A stretch of DNA of 43,699 nucleotides. Origin: a virus. The position numbers and the translations under genes were made by a program. Location: positions 1-43,699 of IMG/VR virus record IMGVR_UViG_3300042556_002685. One strand, written 5' to 3'. Under the pieces are notes generated by a model that saw only the letters and a program-made list of their open reading frames with translations, was not told where the DNA came from and made no database searches. This document shows positions 33,498 through 40,426 of the stretch, piece by piece; the stretch's first letter is position 1; each line of letters starts with the position of its first letter.

Positions 33498-33573
33498 TGG
33501 TGACCCCGGCAGGATTCGAACCTGCGACCAACTGCTTAGAAGGCAGCTGCTCTATCCCCTGAGCTACGGGGCC
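33498..33573 (-). tRNA. tRNA-Arg (anticodon UCU)
   Basis: A full cloverleaf on the minus strand: acceptor GGCCCCG/CGGGGTC, D stem GCTC/GAGC, anticodon stem GCTGC/GCAGT with loop CTTCTAA (anticodon TCT), T arm GCAGG-TTCGAAT-CCTGC, discriminator A and encoded CCA. Reads AGA. The -35 box of the next promoter starts one base after the CCA. Confidence 0.95.
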
Positions 33574-33587
33574 GCGGAACCTAATCT

Positions 33588-33821
33588 TTAGCGGGTAGGA
33601 AGCGTTTTTTGCTTTTCGCGGGTTGCTGCACTCTGGGCTAACTTCTTCGCCCTCAGCGCGGGGTCATTCTGCTCGCGAATGGTACGCTCCTGGCGCTGCT
33701 CAAACTTGCAGGCACGGCAGATATGGTCCCCCTCTGCCTTGTAGAATTCATGATCGTGGGGCCAAGCTTCCTTGCATCTTTTACACGTTCTCTCCACGGG
33801 ATTCTCGTCGTAAAAGCCCAA
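33588..33821 (-). CDS. Small zinc-binding protein
   Basis: 77 residues from a TTG with AGGAGGACACC upstream. TCKRCKEAWPHDHEFY and HICRACKFEQRQ resemble phage zinc-finger proteins with a C..C...C..C site; the C-terminal half is a charged helix. Function unknown. Confidence 0.7.
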   Translation of the reverse strand: MGFYDENPVERTCKRCKEAWPHDHEFYKAEGDHICRACKFEQRQERTIREQNDPALRAKKLAQSAATREKQKTLPTR

Positions 33822-33833
33822 GGTGTCCTCCTG

Positions 33834-33932
33834 CTATGCGGTGGTCCAAAACGCAAATAACGCCAAGATGATCCCCACCAGGACGGTTATCCCGCCGATG
33901 AGTTCCAGCAAGTGTTGCTCCTTTTCGTCCAT
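33834..33932 (-). CDS. 32-residue membrane peptide
   Basis: Starts MDEKEQHLLELIGG with GGAGGACAACC upstream and ends after one transmembrane helix (IGGITVLVGIILALFAFW). A very short single-span protein between two coupled genes; possibly a toxin-like or regulatory peptide, but nothing more can be said. Confidence 0.6.
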   Translation of the reverse strand: MDEKEQHLLELIGGITVLVGIILALFAFWTTA

Positions 33933-34007
33933 GGTTGTCCTCCGCAGTCTAGGGGATGTTGGGTTCTTTCGCTTGCGTGCCAGTATCCATGCTGTGATTA
34001 AGGATAA

Positions 34008-34078
34008 ACCAGCCAAGGAGCCTCGGGCTCGGCCCGAAAACGCCGAAGGCGGTTGAGCCGTGAGGCGAGGGTCCTGGT
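34008..34078. other. Structured intergenic element
   Basis: ACCAG/CTGGT (34008-34012/34074-34078) could close GCCTC/GAGGC (34020-34024/34062-34066), inside which CGGGC-TCG-GCCCG and CGCC-GAA-GGCG are perfect hairpins. On the minus strand the last is followed by TTTT, so it may partly act as a terminator. Strand uncertain. Confidence 0.4.
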
Positions 34079-34097
34079 GCTGTGAAGCAGGCTCCAC

Positions 34098-34190
34098 TTA
34101 CTCTTCGTCCTCTGGCTCACACCACCCACAGTAGTTATCATCGCCTACAGAGCCGTTAAACTCATACCCGCAGACGATACACGCGCTCAT
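34098..34190 (-). CDS. 30-residue zinc-ribbon micropeptide
   Basis: ATG overlaps the upstream stop (ATGA), so expression would be by coupling. ACIVCGYE and YCGWCEPEDEE give a minimal four-Cys zinc knuckle. Too short for homology, but the overlap and Cys spacing support a real gene. Confidence 0.55.
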   Translation of the reverse strand: MSACIVCGYEFNGSVGDDNYCGWCEPEDEE

Positions 34191-34834
34191 GGCAGATAAC
34201 GTACTTCAATCTTCCCGCCAGGCTTCCCCTTCCGACCAAGTGCCTCCCATACCTGTGGAGAGAGGTCAATCAGCGACCATGCAGACGTCGGTCCATTCGG
34301 ATGACGCTGTCGGCAATCGCAGTAGTCGGCAATCCAGACCTCTACGGAGATGCCTGTCTGCAGCGAGGTAACGAGGACCTTGTGCTGGGGGACGCCATGC
34401 CACCCTGGCATCTGGTCGCCAATGCGCTTACGGAGTAGGGGCCCAAGTGCTGCGTACATGTCGTTCAGCGTGGTTGACCATGGGCGAACCAACTTTAGCC
34501 AGCCACCCATATCGCGCTGATAACAGTTGTATTCGGGATGCTTTGCACAGAGTGATGGGGTCAAACGGTTGCCTGCTGGGTCTTCTTGTACCCAGGTCTT
34601 TGGGCTGTCGTACCACGAGCCTGCAAAGTCGAAGGCGTCATACGTGGTGCCGAATCCGGTCAGGACTGGGGCGTTTGCCCAGATGCTGACTTCTTCCGTT
34701 GGTGTTGGTGCTGGTGTTTCCAGATACCAACTGTCGCGTTGGTCGGGCGTCGTGCCAAGCGAAATGACTGGCGACGGTACCGACGTGTAGATAAGAACTG
34801 CCGTCCATACGGCGGTGAGAATCTTGGTGACCAT
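34187..34834 (-). CDS. Secreted RlpA/double-psi-barrel-like protein
   Basis: 215 residues starting at MVTKIL with AAGGAGG upstream. A signal peptide of ~27 residues is followed by a Pro/Thr spacer. The C-terminal part, VEVWIADYCDCRQ and LIDLSPQVWEALG, is the hallmark of RlpA/expansin-type double-psi barrels (conserved D-x-C and IDLS). Such domains bind or cut peptidoglycan. Secreted at the start of the minus-strand region, it may weaken the host wall. The catalytic Asp is plausible but not proven. Confidence 0.75.
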   Translation of the reverse strand: MVTKILTAVWTAVLIYTSVPSPVISLGTTPDQRDSWYLETPAPTPTEEVSIWANAPVLTGFGTTYDAFDFAGSWYDSPKTWVQEDPAGNRLTPSLCAKHPEYNCYQRDMGGWLKLVRPWSTTLNDMYAALGPLLRKRIGDQMPGWHGVPQHKVLVTSLQTGISVEVWIADYCDCRQRHPNGPTSAWSLIDLSPQVWEALGRKGKPGGKIEVRYLP

Positions 34835-34857
34835 TGCTGCCACCTCCTTCTGCAAGC

Positions 34858-34888
34858 ATGGTACCACGGGCTTGACTGGCGTTGTCAA
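34858..34888 (-). promoter_or_regulatory. Promoter of the double-psi-barrel gene
   Basis: TTGACA (34883-34888) and TACCAT (34858-34863) with a 19-base spacer, longer than usual. Short leader with strong SD. Confidence 0.5.
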
Positions 34889-34935
34889 ATGGTATTTTTC
34901 TAAACGACCTACAGGGAGTGGTGGTTATTTGTGGT

Positions 34936-34976
34936 GGGTAGTGGGGTGGAAAGGGGAAGGAACAGGGTTACGGGGG
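34936..34976 (+). other. G-rich tract, possible quadruplex
   Basis: Runs GGG, GGGG, GGGG, GGG and GGGGG within 41 bases with loops of 4-8 bases. Located between divergent promoters next to the iteron array. Confidence 0.4.
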
Positions 34977-35107
34977 AAATGTGATATTCGGGTGGAAAGT
35001 TTGGCGAACCGTTTACATCGGTCGCGACTGTCCAGGGGTCTTACCTCTCACCTCAATACCCCATTCCACGTTATATTCGGGTTATTTCACGCTGCAACTA
35101 TCTGCCC

Positions 35108-35251
35108 TCGCATGCATAAAACCCCAGTTATGCACCAAGTTATGCATAAAACCCAGTTATTCCAGTTATTTGCCCCCTTTTATGCAAGTTATGGCCCCAG
35201 TTATGCCGGCAGTTAGTTATTTTGTGTAGTTATTGGAGTTATTTGAGTTAT
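35108..35251. repeat. AGTTAT iteron array (origin or switch candidate)
   Basis: Ten exact AGTTAT hexamers (35126, 35138, 35155, 35164, 35187, 35199, 35215, 35228, 35237, 35246) in 126 bases, spaced 9-23 bases, with looser GTTAT copies further left. Two fall in a direct repeat of the form ATGCATAAAACCC-AGTTAT. TTATGCA segments resemble partial DnaA boxes. It is AT-rich and sits in the largest divergent gap, so a replication origin or a repressor-binding array is likely. Confidence 0.65.
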
Positions 35252-35264
35252 TTCGTGCACATAT

Positions 35265-35337
35265 TTGACAAACTGATACAAATTTGGTAGAATGAGGGAG
35301 TAGGCCCTGTTCTCAGCCCTATAGGGGTCTGGCAGGG
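35265..35337 (+). promoter_or_regulatory. Early promoter P1
   Basis: TTGACA (35265-35270), 17 bases, TAGAAT (35288-35293), start near 35300, followed by CCCTG/CAGGG pairing (35305-35309/35333-35337) enclosing CCC-TATA-GGG. Confidence 0.75.
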
Positions 35338-35343
35338 GGGTAC

Positions 35344-35392
35344 TTGACAAGATACGACTGGGCAGAGTAAGATAGTGAAGCCTCAGTTGAGG
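35344..35392 (+). promoter_or_regulatory. Early promoter P2 with AGTT-loop hairpin
   Basis: TTGACA (35344-35349), 18 bases, TAAGAT (35368-35373); start near 35380. Hairpin CCTC-AGTT-GAGG at 35381-35392. Confidence 0.8.
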
Positions 35393-35416
35393 TTGTTAGA
35401 GAGTAGGAGGATGGAG

Positions 35417-35977
35417 ATGTCCCTAAACTGGTATGTCGCAAACATTAAGAATAGTGATGATGTGTGTTGGCTCACTGCCACCAAGAACAGCGTCATGGAT
35501 GGGCGTGTTCGAGGTGAGGAGTACCTACACCCCATTACTAATACCCTGATTTGGGCAACGATGGCGATTGGCCTGAGTGAGATTACCGCGGAGAACCTTG
35601 ATGAGTGGGAGGCGCGCTATGCCCTTGCCTATAAGGTGGGGTGGCTCTCTCCTCTGACGGTATGGAACGGCGAGCCAGTCGGCCCTGATGGGAAGAACGC
35701 TCACTGCTTCACCGAGCGGTACATCACCCGTGCGGACTTGGAGCAGCACATTGGGCTCTCGACGAACGCCAACGATGAGTCGGCTTCGGCGTGGCGCAAG
35801 CGGGTTATCGAGCGCATCACCGAGGAGGCCCTTAGTGAGTCGAAGCACCGCTCTGAGGAGAACGTTGCGATTGACGCCATCTGGCAGAAGGAAGGCATCG
35901 AGCTACGCGACCGCATCCGACGTGGGGAGACCACCAAGGAGAAGGAAGCCCTGCCAGAGTCCCAGCCAAACGACTAG
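35417..35977 (+). CDS. Early protein, unknown
   Basis: 186 residues. The ATG at 35417 is placed after AGTAGGAGG as in other cassettes. The N-terminal half (NWYVANIKNSDDVCWLTATKNSV, ITNTLIWATMAIGLSEITAENL) is soluble alpha/beta; the C-terminal third is charged helix. No confident family; first gene rightward of the origin-like region. Confidence 0.65.
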   Translation: MSLNWYVANIKNSDDVCWLTATKNSVMDGRVRGEEYLHPITNTLIWATMAIGLSEITAENLDEWEARYALAYKVGWLSPLTVWNGEPVGPDGKNAHCFTERYITRADLEQHIGLSTNANDESASAWRKRVIERITEEALSESKHRSEENVAIDAIWQKEGIELRDRIRRGETTKEKEALPESQPND

Positions 35978-35984
35978 TCAATGG

Positions 35985-36008
35985 GGGGCTGCCCTTCGGG
36001 GTGGCCCC
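35985..36008 (+). terminator. Strong hairpin, possible terminator
   Basis: GGGGC (35985-35989) and GCCCC (36004-36008) enclose CCC-TTCG-GGG (35992-36000). Only a short T-containing run follows, and the next -35 box starts two bases later. Confidence 0.55.
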
Positions 36009-36010
36009 TC

Positions 36011-36039
36011 TTGACTTGATGATACTTTTCTTGTATGAT
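36011..36039 (+). promoter_or_regulatory. Early promoter
   Basis: TTGACT (36011-36016), 17 bases, TATGAT (36034-36039). No 5' hairpin is obvious in this copy. Confidence 0.75.
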
Positions 36040-36060
36040 GGTTGCGAAAGGGGGTAGCGT

Positions 36061-36120
36061 ATGATTCGGACATTTGTATACATTTGTATCTGGGGTATGT
36101 TCTTCGGAATGTTCCTCTAA
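36061..36120 (+). CDS. Possible 19-residue hydrophobic peptide
   Basis: MIRTFVYICIWGMFFGMFL, with AAAGGGGG upstream and directly after the promoter. Could be a leader peptide or tiny membrane toxin. Length makes this uncertain. Confidence 0.35.
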   Translation: MIRTFVYICIWGMFFGMFL

Positions 36121-36147
36121 AGAATAGTTGATAGATAGGAGGACGCT

Positions 36148-36447
36148 ATGTACGTTCATCAGTGTGCAGAAGACACCACAACGGAGATTGAGCTCCTAGC
36201 AGCAGTTCAGGCGACCCTTCGAACGGCAGTGTTTGGCAATGGCCGGACATTCTGGTTGAAGGATGACTCCGACATCCATGAGGATGCCGCGGGGGTTATG
36301 GTCGCGTCAATCTATTGCTCGGAGTGCGAGAAGTTTGTCGTAGACTTTAATAGCGACTACGTCAATGGCAAGAGTTTGTCTGACGTCGAAGATGCCCTTA
36401 CTGAGGGTGAGTTCGAAAAAGACGGCATCGTATGGATGGAGGAGTAG
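36148..36447 (+). CDS. Early small protein
   Basis: 99 residues, AGGAGG upstream. Contains YCSECEKF, possibly half of a metal site, and an acidic end. No family recognised. Confidence 0.65.
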   Translation: MYVHQCAEDTTTEIELLAAVQATLRTAVFGNGRTFWLKDDSDIHEDAAGVMVASIYCSECEKFVVDFNSDYVNGKSLSDVEDALTEGEFEKDGIVWMEE

Positions 36448-36449
36448 TT

Positions 36450-36644
36450 ATGGCTCGTAGTTATGTCATCACGCTACGTATGGACGTAGATGAGCGTGCA
36501 GACCACCCAGCCAACTGGGATTGGGCTACCTTGCTTGACCTGCCGGATTCCGGGGGCGTCGAAGTTTTGTCTGCCGAACCCCTTGACAGCGAGGGGTCGG
36601 CTGAGGTAAACTATCTAACGGCGGGTTTCCGCTCTAATAAGTAA
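36450..36644 (+). CDS. Early small acidic protein
   Basis: 64 residues starting at MARSYVITLRM; GGAGGAG lies in the end of the previous gene, three bases upstream. Beta-alpha composition with an NWDWATLLDL stretch. Unknown. Confidence 0.6.
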   Translation: MARSYVITLRMDVDERADHPANWDWATLLDLPDSGGVEVLSAEPLDSEGSAEVNYLTAGFRSNK

Positions 36645-36656
36645 GTAGGAGGATGT

Positions 36657-37130
36657 ATGGGTCAGTATCACGGACTATTTAACATCGACAAGAAGGAAAT
36701 GATTTTCCCCCACGAGCTGGGCTTTGGGGCGAAGCAGTGGGAGCATACCGGCTTTGCGGGTTCGCTCTCTGACATTCTGTATGCGCTCTGCGCCTATCGG
36801 ACACATCGTGGCGGCGGCGACTTCGCTGACGACAACGGTGAGTTCAAGGGGCGTTGGCACGGCGACCGCGTCGCGGTCATTGGCGACTACGCTGAACTCG
36901 GCGACCTGCCAGAGGTATGGAACGATGCCTTTGTCATCAAGGAGTACAACGGCGAGACGTTCAAGACCTTCAACAGCGCGCGCACTAGCGAGGACGGCTT
37001 CGAGCCATTCTTCCGCGACATTGCGGGGGAAGTTAGACCTCACATTGCGAAGCTCTGGGAGCGCGAGACGGATGACTTGCAGTCCCTGAGCAAGAAGTAC
37101 GAGCACGTCAGCCAGGCGATTGCTCGGTAG
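36657..37130 (+). CDS. Conserved early protein (MGQYHGLFNIDKKE type)
   Basis: 157 residues, AGGAGG. The start MGQYHGLFNIDKKEMIFPHELGFG recalls small proteins of actinobacterial phages and plasmids that begin MGQYY...NLDKKEYL, without assigned function. Soluble alpha/beta. Followed immediately by a promoter cassette. Confidence 0.65.
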   Translation: MGQYHGLFNIDKKEMIFPHELGFGAKQWEHTGFAGSLSDILYALCAYRTHRGGGDFADDNGEFKGRWHGDRVAVIGDYAELGDLPEVWNDAFVIKEYNGETFKTFNSARTSEDGFEPFFRDIAGEVRPHIAKLWERETDDLQSLSKKYEHVSQAIAR

Positions 37131-37181
37131 TTGACAGAATGATACTGGTGCGGTATACTCCCCTTCGGGGGAGATACCCCC
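37131..37181 (+). promoter_or_regulatory. Early promoter with 5' hairpin
   Basis: TTGACA (37131-37136), 17 bases, TATACT (37154-37159), start near 37166. Hairpin GGGGG-AGATA-CCCCC at 37167-37181; an alternative CCCC-TTCG-GGGG overlaps it (37160-37171). Confidence 0.85.
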
Positions 37182-37200
37182 AGTAGAGTAGGAGGACGAG

Positions 37201-37518
37201 ATGGCAGTAAGTTGGGACAAGGTAGAAGTCGCCGTAGAGTTGGCGAAGGGCATCGCGTTTGACGAGTGCCACAAGATTTACGTCTTGATGGACGACGAGC
37301 AGATGAAGTTGATGAAGGGCTACGGGTACGACCCGCTGTTCTCATCTAACGACCTTACGCCGAAAGAGATGCTGGAAACCATTAAGACGTGGTGGGACGC
37401 ATCGTGCGGCTTGCGGTTCGTCAATGGTGTTCGCACTGTTGCGGGAGACCCAAACGAGGGCTTTATCAACTTGATTCCGCAGGGTGCGGAGTTTGAGGAG
37501 GAGGAAGCTTATGCGTAA
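37201..37518 (+). CDS. Early protein, unknown
   Basis: 105 residues, GAGTAGGAGGACGAG SD context. Helical with an acidic C-terminus (EFEEEEAYA). Overlaps the next gene by eight bases. No family recognised. Confidence 0.65.
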   Translation: MAVSWDKVEVAVELAKGIAFDECHKIYVLMDDEQMKLMKGYGYDPLFSSNDLTPKEMLETIKTWWDASCGLRFVNGVRTVAGDPNEGFINLIPQGAEFEEEEAYA

Positions 37519-37801
37519 GGTACTCGCCCATAAAGGCTGCGAGCACCGAGGGGACAACCCACGGGGCGTCTATGCCTACACCAAGCTGTACGCTTCTGCG
37601 AATCCAGAAATCTCTGAGACGGGTGAAATCGTCTGGGAGACTGGAGCCCCTTGGGAGGGGCCCCTGTATGCGTACGAACTTGTCTGTTTCGATTGCGACA
37701 CCACCATCCTGTTGATGGAGGAGATTGAGACCTACAAGTTGACCTATGCGGTTGGGCATTACCCAGCCGACTACAATGTCGAAGTTATCGACATCGCGTA
37801 G
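37511..37801 (+). CDS. Early protein, unknown
   Basis: 96 residues starting at MRKVLAH with GGAGGAAG upstream. Contains HKGCEHRG and CFDCDTTIL, suggesting a metal site. Beta-rich. Unknown. Confidence 0.6.
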   Translation: MRKVLAHKGCEHRGDNPRGVYAYTKLYASANPEISETGEIVWETGAPWEGPLYAYELVCFDCDTTILLMEEIETYKLTYAVGHYPADYNVEVIDIA

Positions 37802-37802
37802 T

Positions 37803-37886
37803 TAGGCTTCACGCCTAGCCTGCAGGACACCCCTAGTTAGGGGTTGCGGGTAATACGGGGCTGGTTGGTGTCCTCCGGCCAGTCCC
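37803..37886 (+). promoter_or_regulatory. Pseudoknot-like structured leader
   Basis: Hairpin TAGGC-TTCAC-GCCTA (37803-37817). CCCCT-AGTT-AGGGG (37830-37843). AGGACACC (37824-37831) is the exact complement of GGTGTCCT (37867-37874), which itself lies in the loop of a hairpin GGGCTGG/CCAGTCCC (37858-37864/37879-37886), so a pseudoknot or two exclusive folds are possible. SD AAGGAG follows at about 37895. Confidence 0.6.
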
Positions 37887-37905
37887 AACAACTTAAGGAG
37901 CACGC

Positions 37906-38106
37906 ATGACGGAGAAGCTAGGGCCGAAGTTAGAAACCAGACGCGACGTAGGGGTGGCCTACCTCCGGAATGAGGAGCTACTTCTTTTAAGCGTGCCGCT
38001 TGAACTTATCGACGAGCTTTGCGAGCAGCTTGGGACTGCGTCTGAACTTTCGAAGGTCATCAAGGCGCAGGTTGCAGGGCCGGACATTCGCAAACTAGAC
38101 GCTTGA
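37906..38106 (+). CDS. Small acidic early protein
   Basis: 66 residues, SD AAGGAGCACGC, placed behind the structured leader. Helical (PLELIDELCEQLGTASELSKVI). No family recognised. Confidence 0.6.
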   Translation: MTEKLGPKLETRRDVGVAYLRNEELLLLSVPLELIDELCEQLGTASELSKVIKAQVAGPDIRKLDA

Positions 38107-38150
38107 CAAACTAATACCTGTAGTTTATACTGCCCTAGTGGCAGTTGCCA
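38103..38150 (+). promoter_or_regulatory. Early promoter with AGTT-loop hairpin
   Basis: TTGACA (38103-38108), overlapping the previous stop, 17 bases, TATACT (38126-38131). Hairpin TGGC-AGTT-GCCA (38139-38150) begins at +2. Confidence 0.9.
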
Positions 38151-38176
38151 TAGTAATAAGTATGTAGGAGGACGAG

Positions 38177-38971
38177 ATGCCTAACTGGTGTGTCAATCAA
38201 CTAGATGTTCAGGGCGACGAGGCAGAGGTCGCACGGCTTATCGAACTGGTCAAGGGCGACGACGATGCCTTTGACTTCTCGAACATTGTGCCGATTCCCG
38301 ACAGCCCCTATTACGCGACCAACGAGGGTCAGAACGATTTCCTCTGCGGCTGTAAGAAGGTCTGGGTCGAGACGAAGGCGCAGGTCGGCAAGTACGACGA
38401 GGAAGGCTACGAGAAGGCTGAAGGACATTGGGAAGTAAACGGCTTGCCTATTGTCAAGGAGATGCTGGATAACGGCACGCTTCACGACTCGGTGGCACAG
38501 ATGTTCGGCGGCTCTGAAGTCTGCCCAACCCACAAGGTCGGACAGATTTCTTCGCAGCCTGACTGGTGGTACAACTGGAATGTTGCCAACTGGGGTACGA
38601 AGTGGAACTGCGGTGATGTGTGGCACGACCGCGCCGACGATTCGGTTGTCGAGGGTAAGACCTCATACAACTTCGACACGGCGTGGAGTCCTGCGGAGCC
38701 TGTGGTTGCCGCTCTTGCCGAGCAGTTCCCGACACTCTCGCTTACGCACCGATACTGCGAAGGCGGTATGGGGTTCGCAGGTGAGGTCGAGTACGCCAAC
38801 GGCGCAGAGGTTGACCGCAAGTCGTACGACGATGGCGGTTCGCTGCCAGACGAGGCGTACTTCCCAGACGAGGATGGCACTCGCGGCTACGAGCGGGACT
38901 ACGACAAGGTTCCGATGACCGAGTTCGAGTCGTTCTGCGACGAGCACTTCGGCGGCGTGGTCGGCGGATAA
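38177..38971 (+). CDS. Api92/YubB-like protein (DUF1281 type)
   Basis: 264 residues. The start MPNWCVNQLDVQGDEAEV and the later NVANWGTKWNC and FDTAWSPAEPVV reproduce the layout of the phage P1 Api92/YubB family, which has a ferredoxin-like C-terminal part. Family members occur in phages and on plasmids near leading regions; function is not settled. Acidic C-terminus. Confidence 0.8.
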   Translation: MPNWCVNQLDVQGDEAEVARLIELVKGDDDAFDFSNIVPIPDSPYYATNEGQNDFLCGCKKVWVETKAQVGKYDEEGYEKAEGHWEVNGLPIVKEMLDNGTLHDSVAQMFGGSEVCPTHKVGQISSQPDWWYNWNVANWGTKWNCGDVWHDRADDSVVEGKTSYNFDTAWSPAEPVVAALAEQFPTLSLTHRYCEGGMGFAGEVEYANGAEVDRKSYDDGGSLPDEAYFPDEDGTRGYERDYDKVPMTEFESFCDEHFGGVVGG

Positions 38972-39028
38972 GAGTTAGGAGTTATGCGTCGTGCCCACGC
39001 GGGCGCGTCGCAGCTCCGGTTTGTCTTC

Positions 39029-39064
39029 GGTGGGGTCGGTGTTCTGGCGGGTGCCGGCCCCACC
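39029..39064 (+). terminator. Long hairpin, probable terminator
   Basis: 11-bp stem (one G-T) GGTGGGGTCGG/CCGGCCCCACC. A smaller hairpin TGCG/GCCC...GGGC/CGCA lies just before (38985-39012). Weak U-tract (ATTTACTACTTG). Confidence 0.55.
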
Positions 39065-39073
39065 ATTTACTAC

Positions 39074-39125
39074 TTGACAAGATAGCATTCATACCTTATG
39101 ATACTGGTATGGCGAATCACGCCAT
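39074..39125 (+). promoter_or_regulatory. Early promoter with 5' hairpin
   Basis: TTGACA (39074-39079), 17 bases, TATGAT (39097-39102). Hairpin ATGGCG-AATCA-CGCCAT (39109-39125) begins at the predicted +1. Confidence 0.9.
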
Positions 39126-39141
39126 TGAGTAGGAGGACAAG

Positions 39142-39618
39142 ATGAGCGGACAAATGGATAAATGTATTGCGTGCGGCGACATGCTGTTCTATGCCGATGA
39201 GAAAGTCATTGGCACTTGGAACGGCTTCCCGTACACGCGGTTCGACACGCTGGAATTTGCCCAGTATGCCGATGGCGTACCAGAGGGCTACCAGACCTAT
39301 TGTCTGAACTGCGCTCCGTGCGAGTGCGAGTTCCACCCACCATTCATGTCGGACAAGCAAGCCGCTGCCGATGGTTGGTGCTTCCGCCCACAGTCAGCGT
39401 GCGAGTATGCGCTAACGCGAGATGGCGAAGCCAACTGGCATCGGCACTACAACGACATCCCACGGGAGTCGGCGAGTGAGTGCTTGTGCCGAGATGTCGA
39501 TTATGCCCCGTGCGGATTGTGCGACCCTGCTGAGGGCGTGGACACAGGCGACAACCCAGAGGGTTGCTCTGCCCCAGTCTGTATGGCGTGCGGGTACACG
39601 ACGAACCAAATCCAGTAG
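39142..39618 (+). CDS. Cys-rich early protein
   Basis: 158 residues with many cysteines in pairs (KCIACGD, YCLNCAPCEC, CGLCDP, VCMACGY), so several zinc ions could be bound. Aromatic-rich middle. No family recognised; possibly a nucleic-acid-binding scaffold. Confidence 0.65.
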   Translation: MSGQMDKCIACGDMLFYADEKVIGTWNGFPYTRFDTLEFAQYADGVPEGYQTYCLNCAPCECEFHPPFMSDKQAAADGWCFRPQSACEYALTRDGEANWHRHYNDIPRESASECLCRDVDYAPCGLCDPAEGVDTGDNPEGCSAPVCMACGYTTNQIQ

Positions 39619-39620
39619 GG

Positions 39621-39647
39621 TATACTGCTCGCAAGGGCAGTTGCCCT
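39621..39647 (+). promoter_or_regulatory. Possible promoter with AGTT-loop hairpin
   Basis: TATACT (39621-39626) and AGGGC-AGTT-GCCCT (39634-39647). No good -35 is visible within the preceding gene. Confidence 0.6.
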
Positions 39648-39665
39648 GCTAATTAGGAGGGTGTT

Positions 39666-39974
39666 ATGACATACCGGAACGAAAAGGGTTATCTCACATA
39701 CTCAGGGCTTGCTGTTGAGCGAGCGCTGGCTGCTGTGGGCGCACACACCGGGAACCCAGACCAGGAGGCGATTGCTGCCGTTGCGGACCTTACGATTCGT
39801 GGCAAGCAGGAAGACTCCGACATGACTGCCGCTGCGCGATTTGAAGCTGCGCTTGGTGAGCTTGTTGCCGACCTGCTTCATACGGCCGATGCGGCTTCTG
39901 TGTCATTCGACGCAGCACTGACGTTTGCCAAGAAGAAGCATGAGAGCGAGAAGGCACTCGACGCAGCCAAGTAA
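39666..39974 (+). CDS. Early helical protein
   Basis: 102 residues, AGGAGG SD. Ala-rich helices after a short TYRNEKGYLTYSG start. Unknown. Confidence 0.6.
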   Translation: MTYRNEKGYLTYSGLAVERALAAVGAHTGNPDQEAIAAVADLTIRGKQEDSDMTAAARFEAALGELVADLLHTADAASVSFDAALTFAKKKHESEKALDAAK

Positions 39975-39979
39975 TCTCC

Positions 39980-40042
39980 GCCCCGTGGGGGCTTGACAAG
40001 ATAACACCTGTGGTTTATACTGCCCTTCGTGGCAGTTGCCAC
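39980..40042 (+). promoter_or_regulatory. Early promoter with AGTT-loop hairpin
   Basis: Hairpin GCCCC-GTG-GGGGC (39980-39992) abuts TTGACA (39993-39998); 17 bases; TATACT (40016-40021). The transcript then starts with GTGGC-AGTT-GCCAC (40029-40042). Confidence 0.9.
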
Positions 40043-40066
40043 AGGTGTTTTTAGTAGGAGGATGGA

Positions 40067-40426
40067 ATGAAAGCAGAAGTTTACCCAGACGACGAAAAAG
40101 GGTTGGAGAACTTTCTTACTGACGGCGTTCGCAACAAGTTGGTTGCTGCGCGTGGAGACCTTGCGTCAGCAGAGTTGCGAGACGCGCATTACCTCTTCAC
40201 CGAAATGGTCAGCCCGTTGTACGGCGCGGTCATCATCGGTGGCAAGGTCATCGGCGACGGCTCATCGGAAGAGCCACTCATGCCTGTCCTGTTCGTTGAG
40301 CAGGGCGGCAAGCAGTATGCCCTCATCATCTCTTCTGATGATGAGATGAACGATGGTGGGCGCATCATGATTGAGCGTGGACTCCACGCCTTTCAGCACC
40401 CGACCATCCTTGACGGGGCGCGCTAA
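40067..40426 (+). CDS. Early protein, unknown
   Basis: 119 residues, AGGAGGATGG SD. Beta-rich with VLFVEQGGKQYALIISSDDE. Its TAATG overlap couples the next gene. Unknown. Confidence 0.6.
   Translation: MKAEVYPDDEKGLENFLTDGVRNKLVAARGDLASAELRDAHYLFTEMVSPLYGAVIIGGKVIGDGSSEEPLMPVLFVEQGGKQYALIISSDDEMNDGGRIMIERGLHAFQHPTILDGAR

Noticed and set aside
35108-35251. Possible CRISPR array
   Set aside because: The AGTTAT units are only six bases with irregular 9-23-base spacing; no conserved repeat of 23-37 bases with unique spacers.
38984-39085. 33-codon frame with a hydrophobic end after the Api92-like gene
   Set aside because: The SD spacing is only two bases, and the frame runs through two strong hairpins and into the next promoter.
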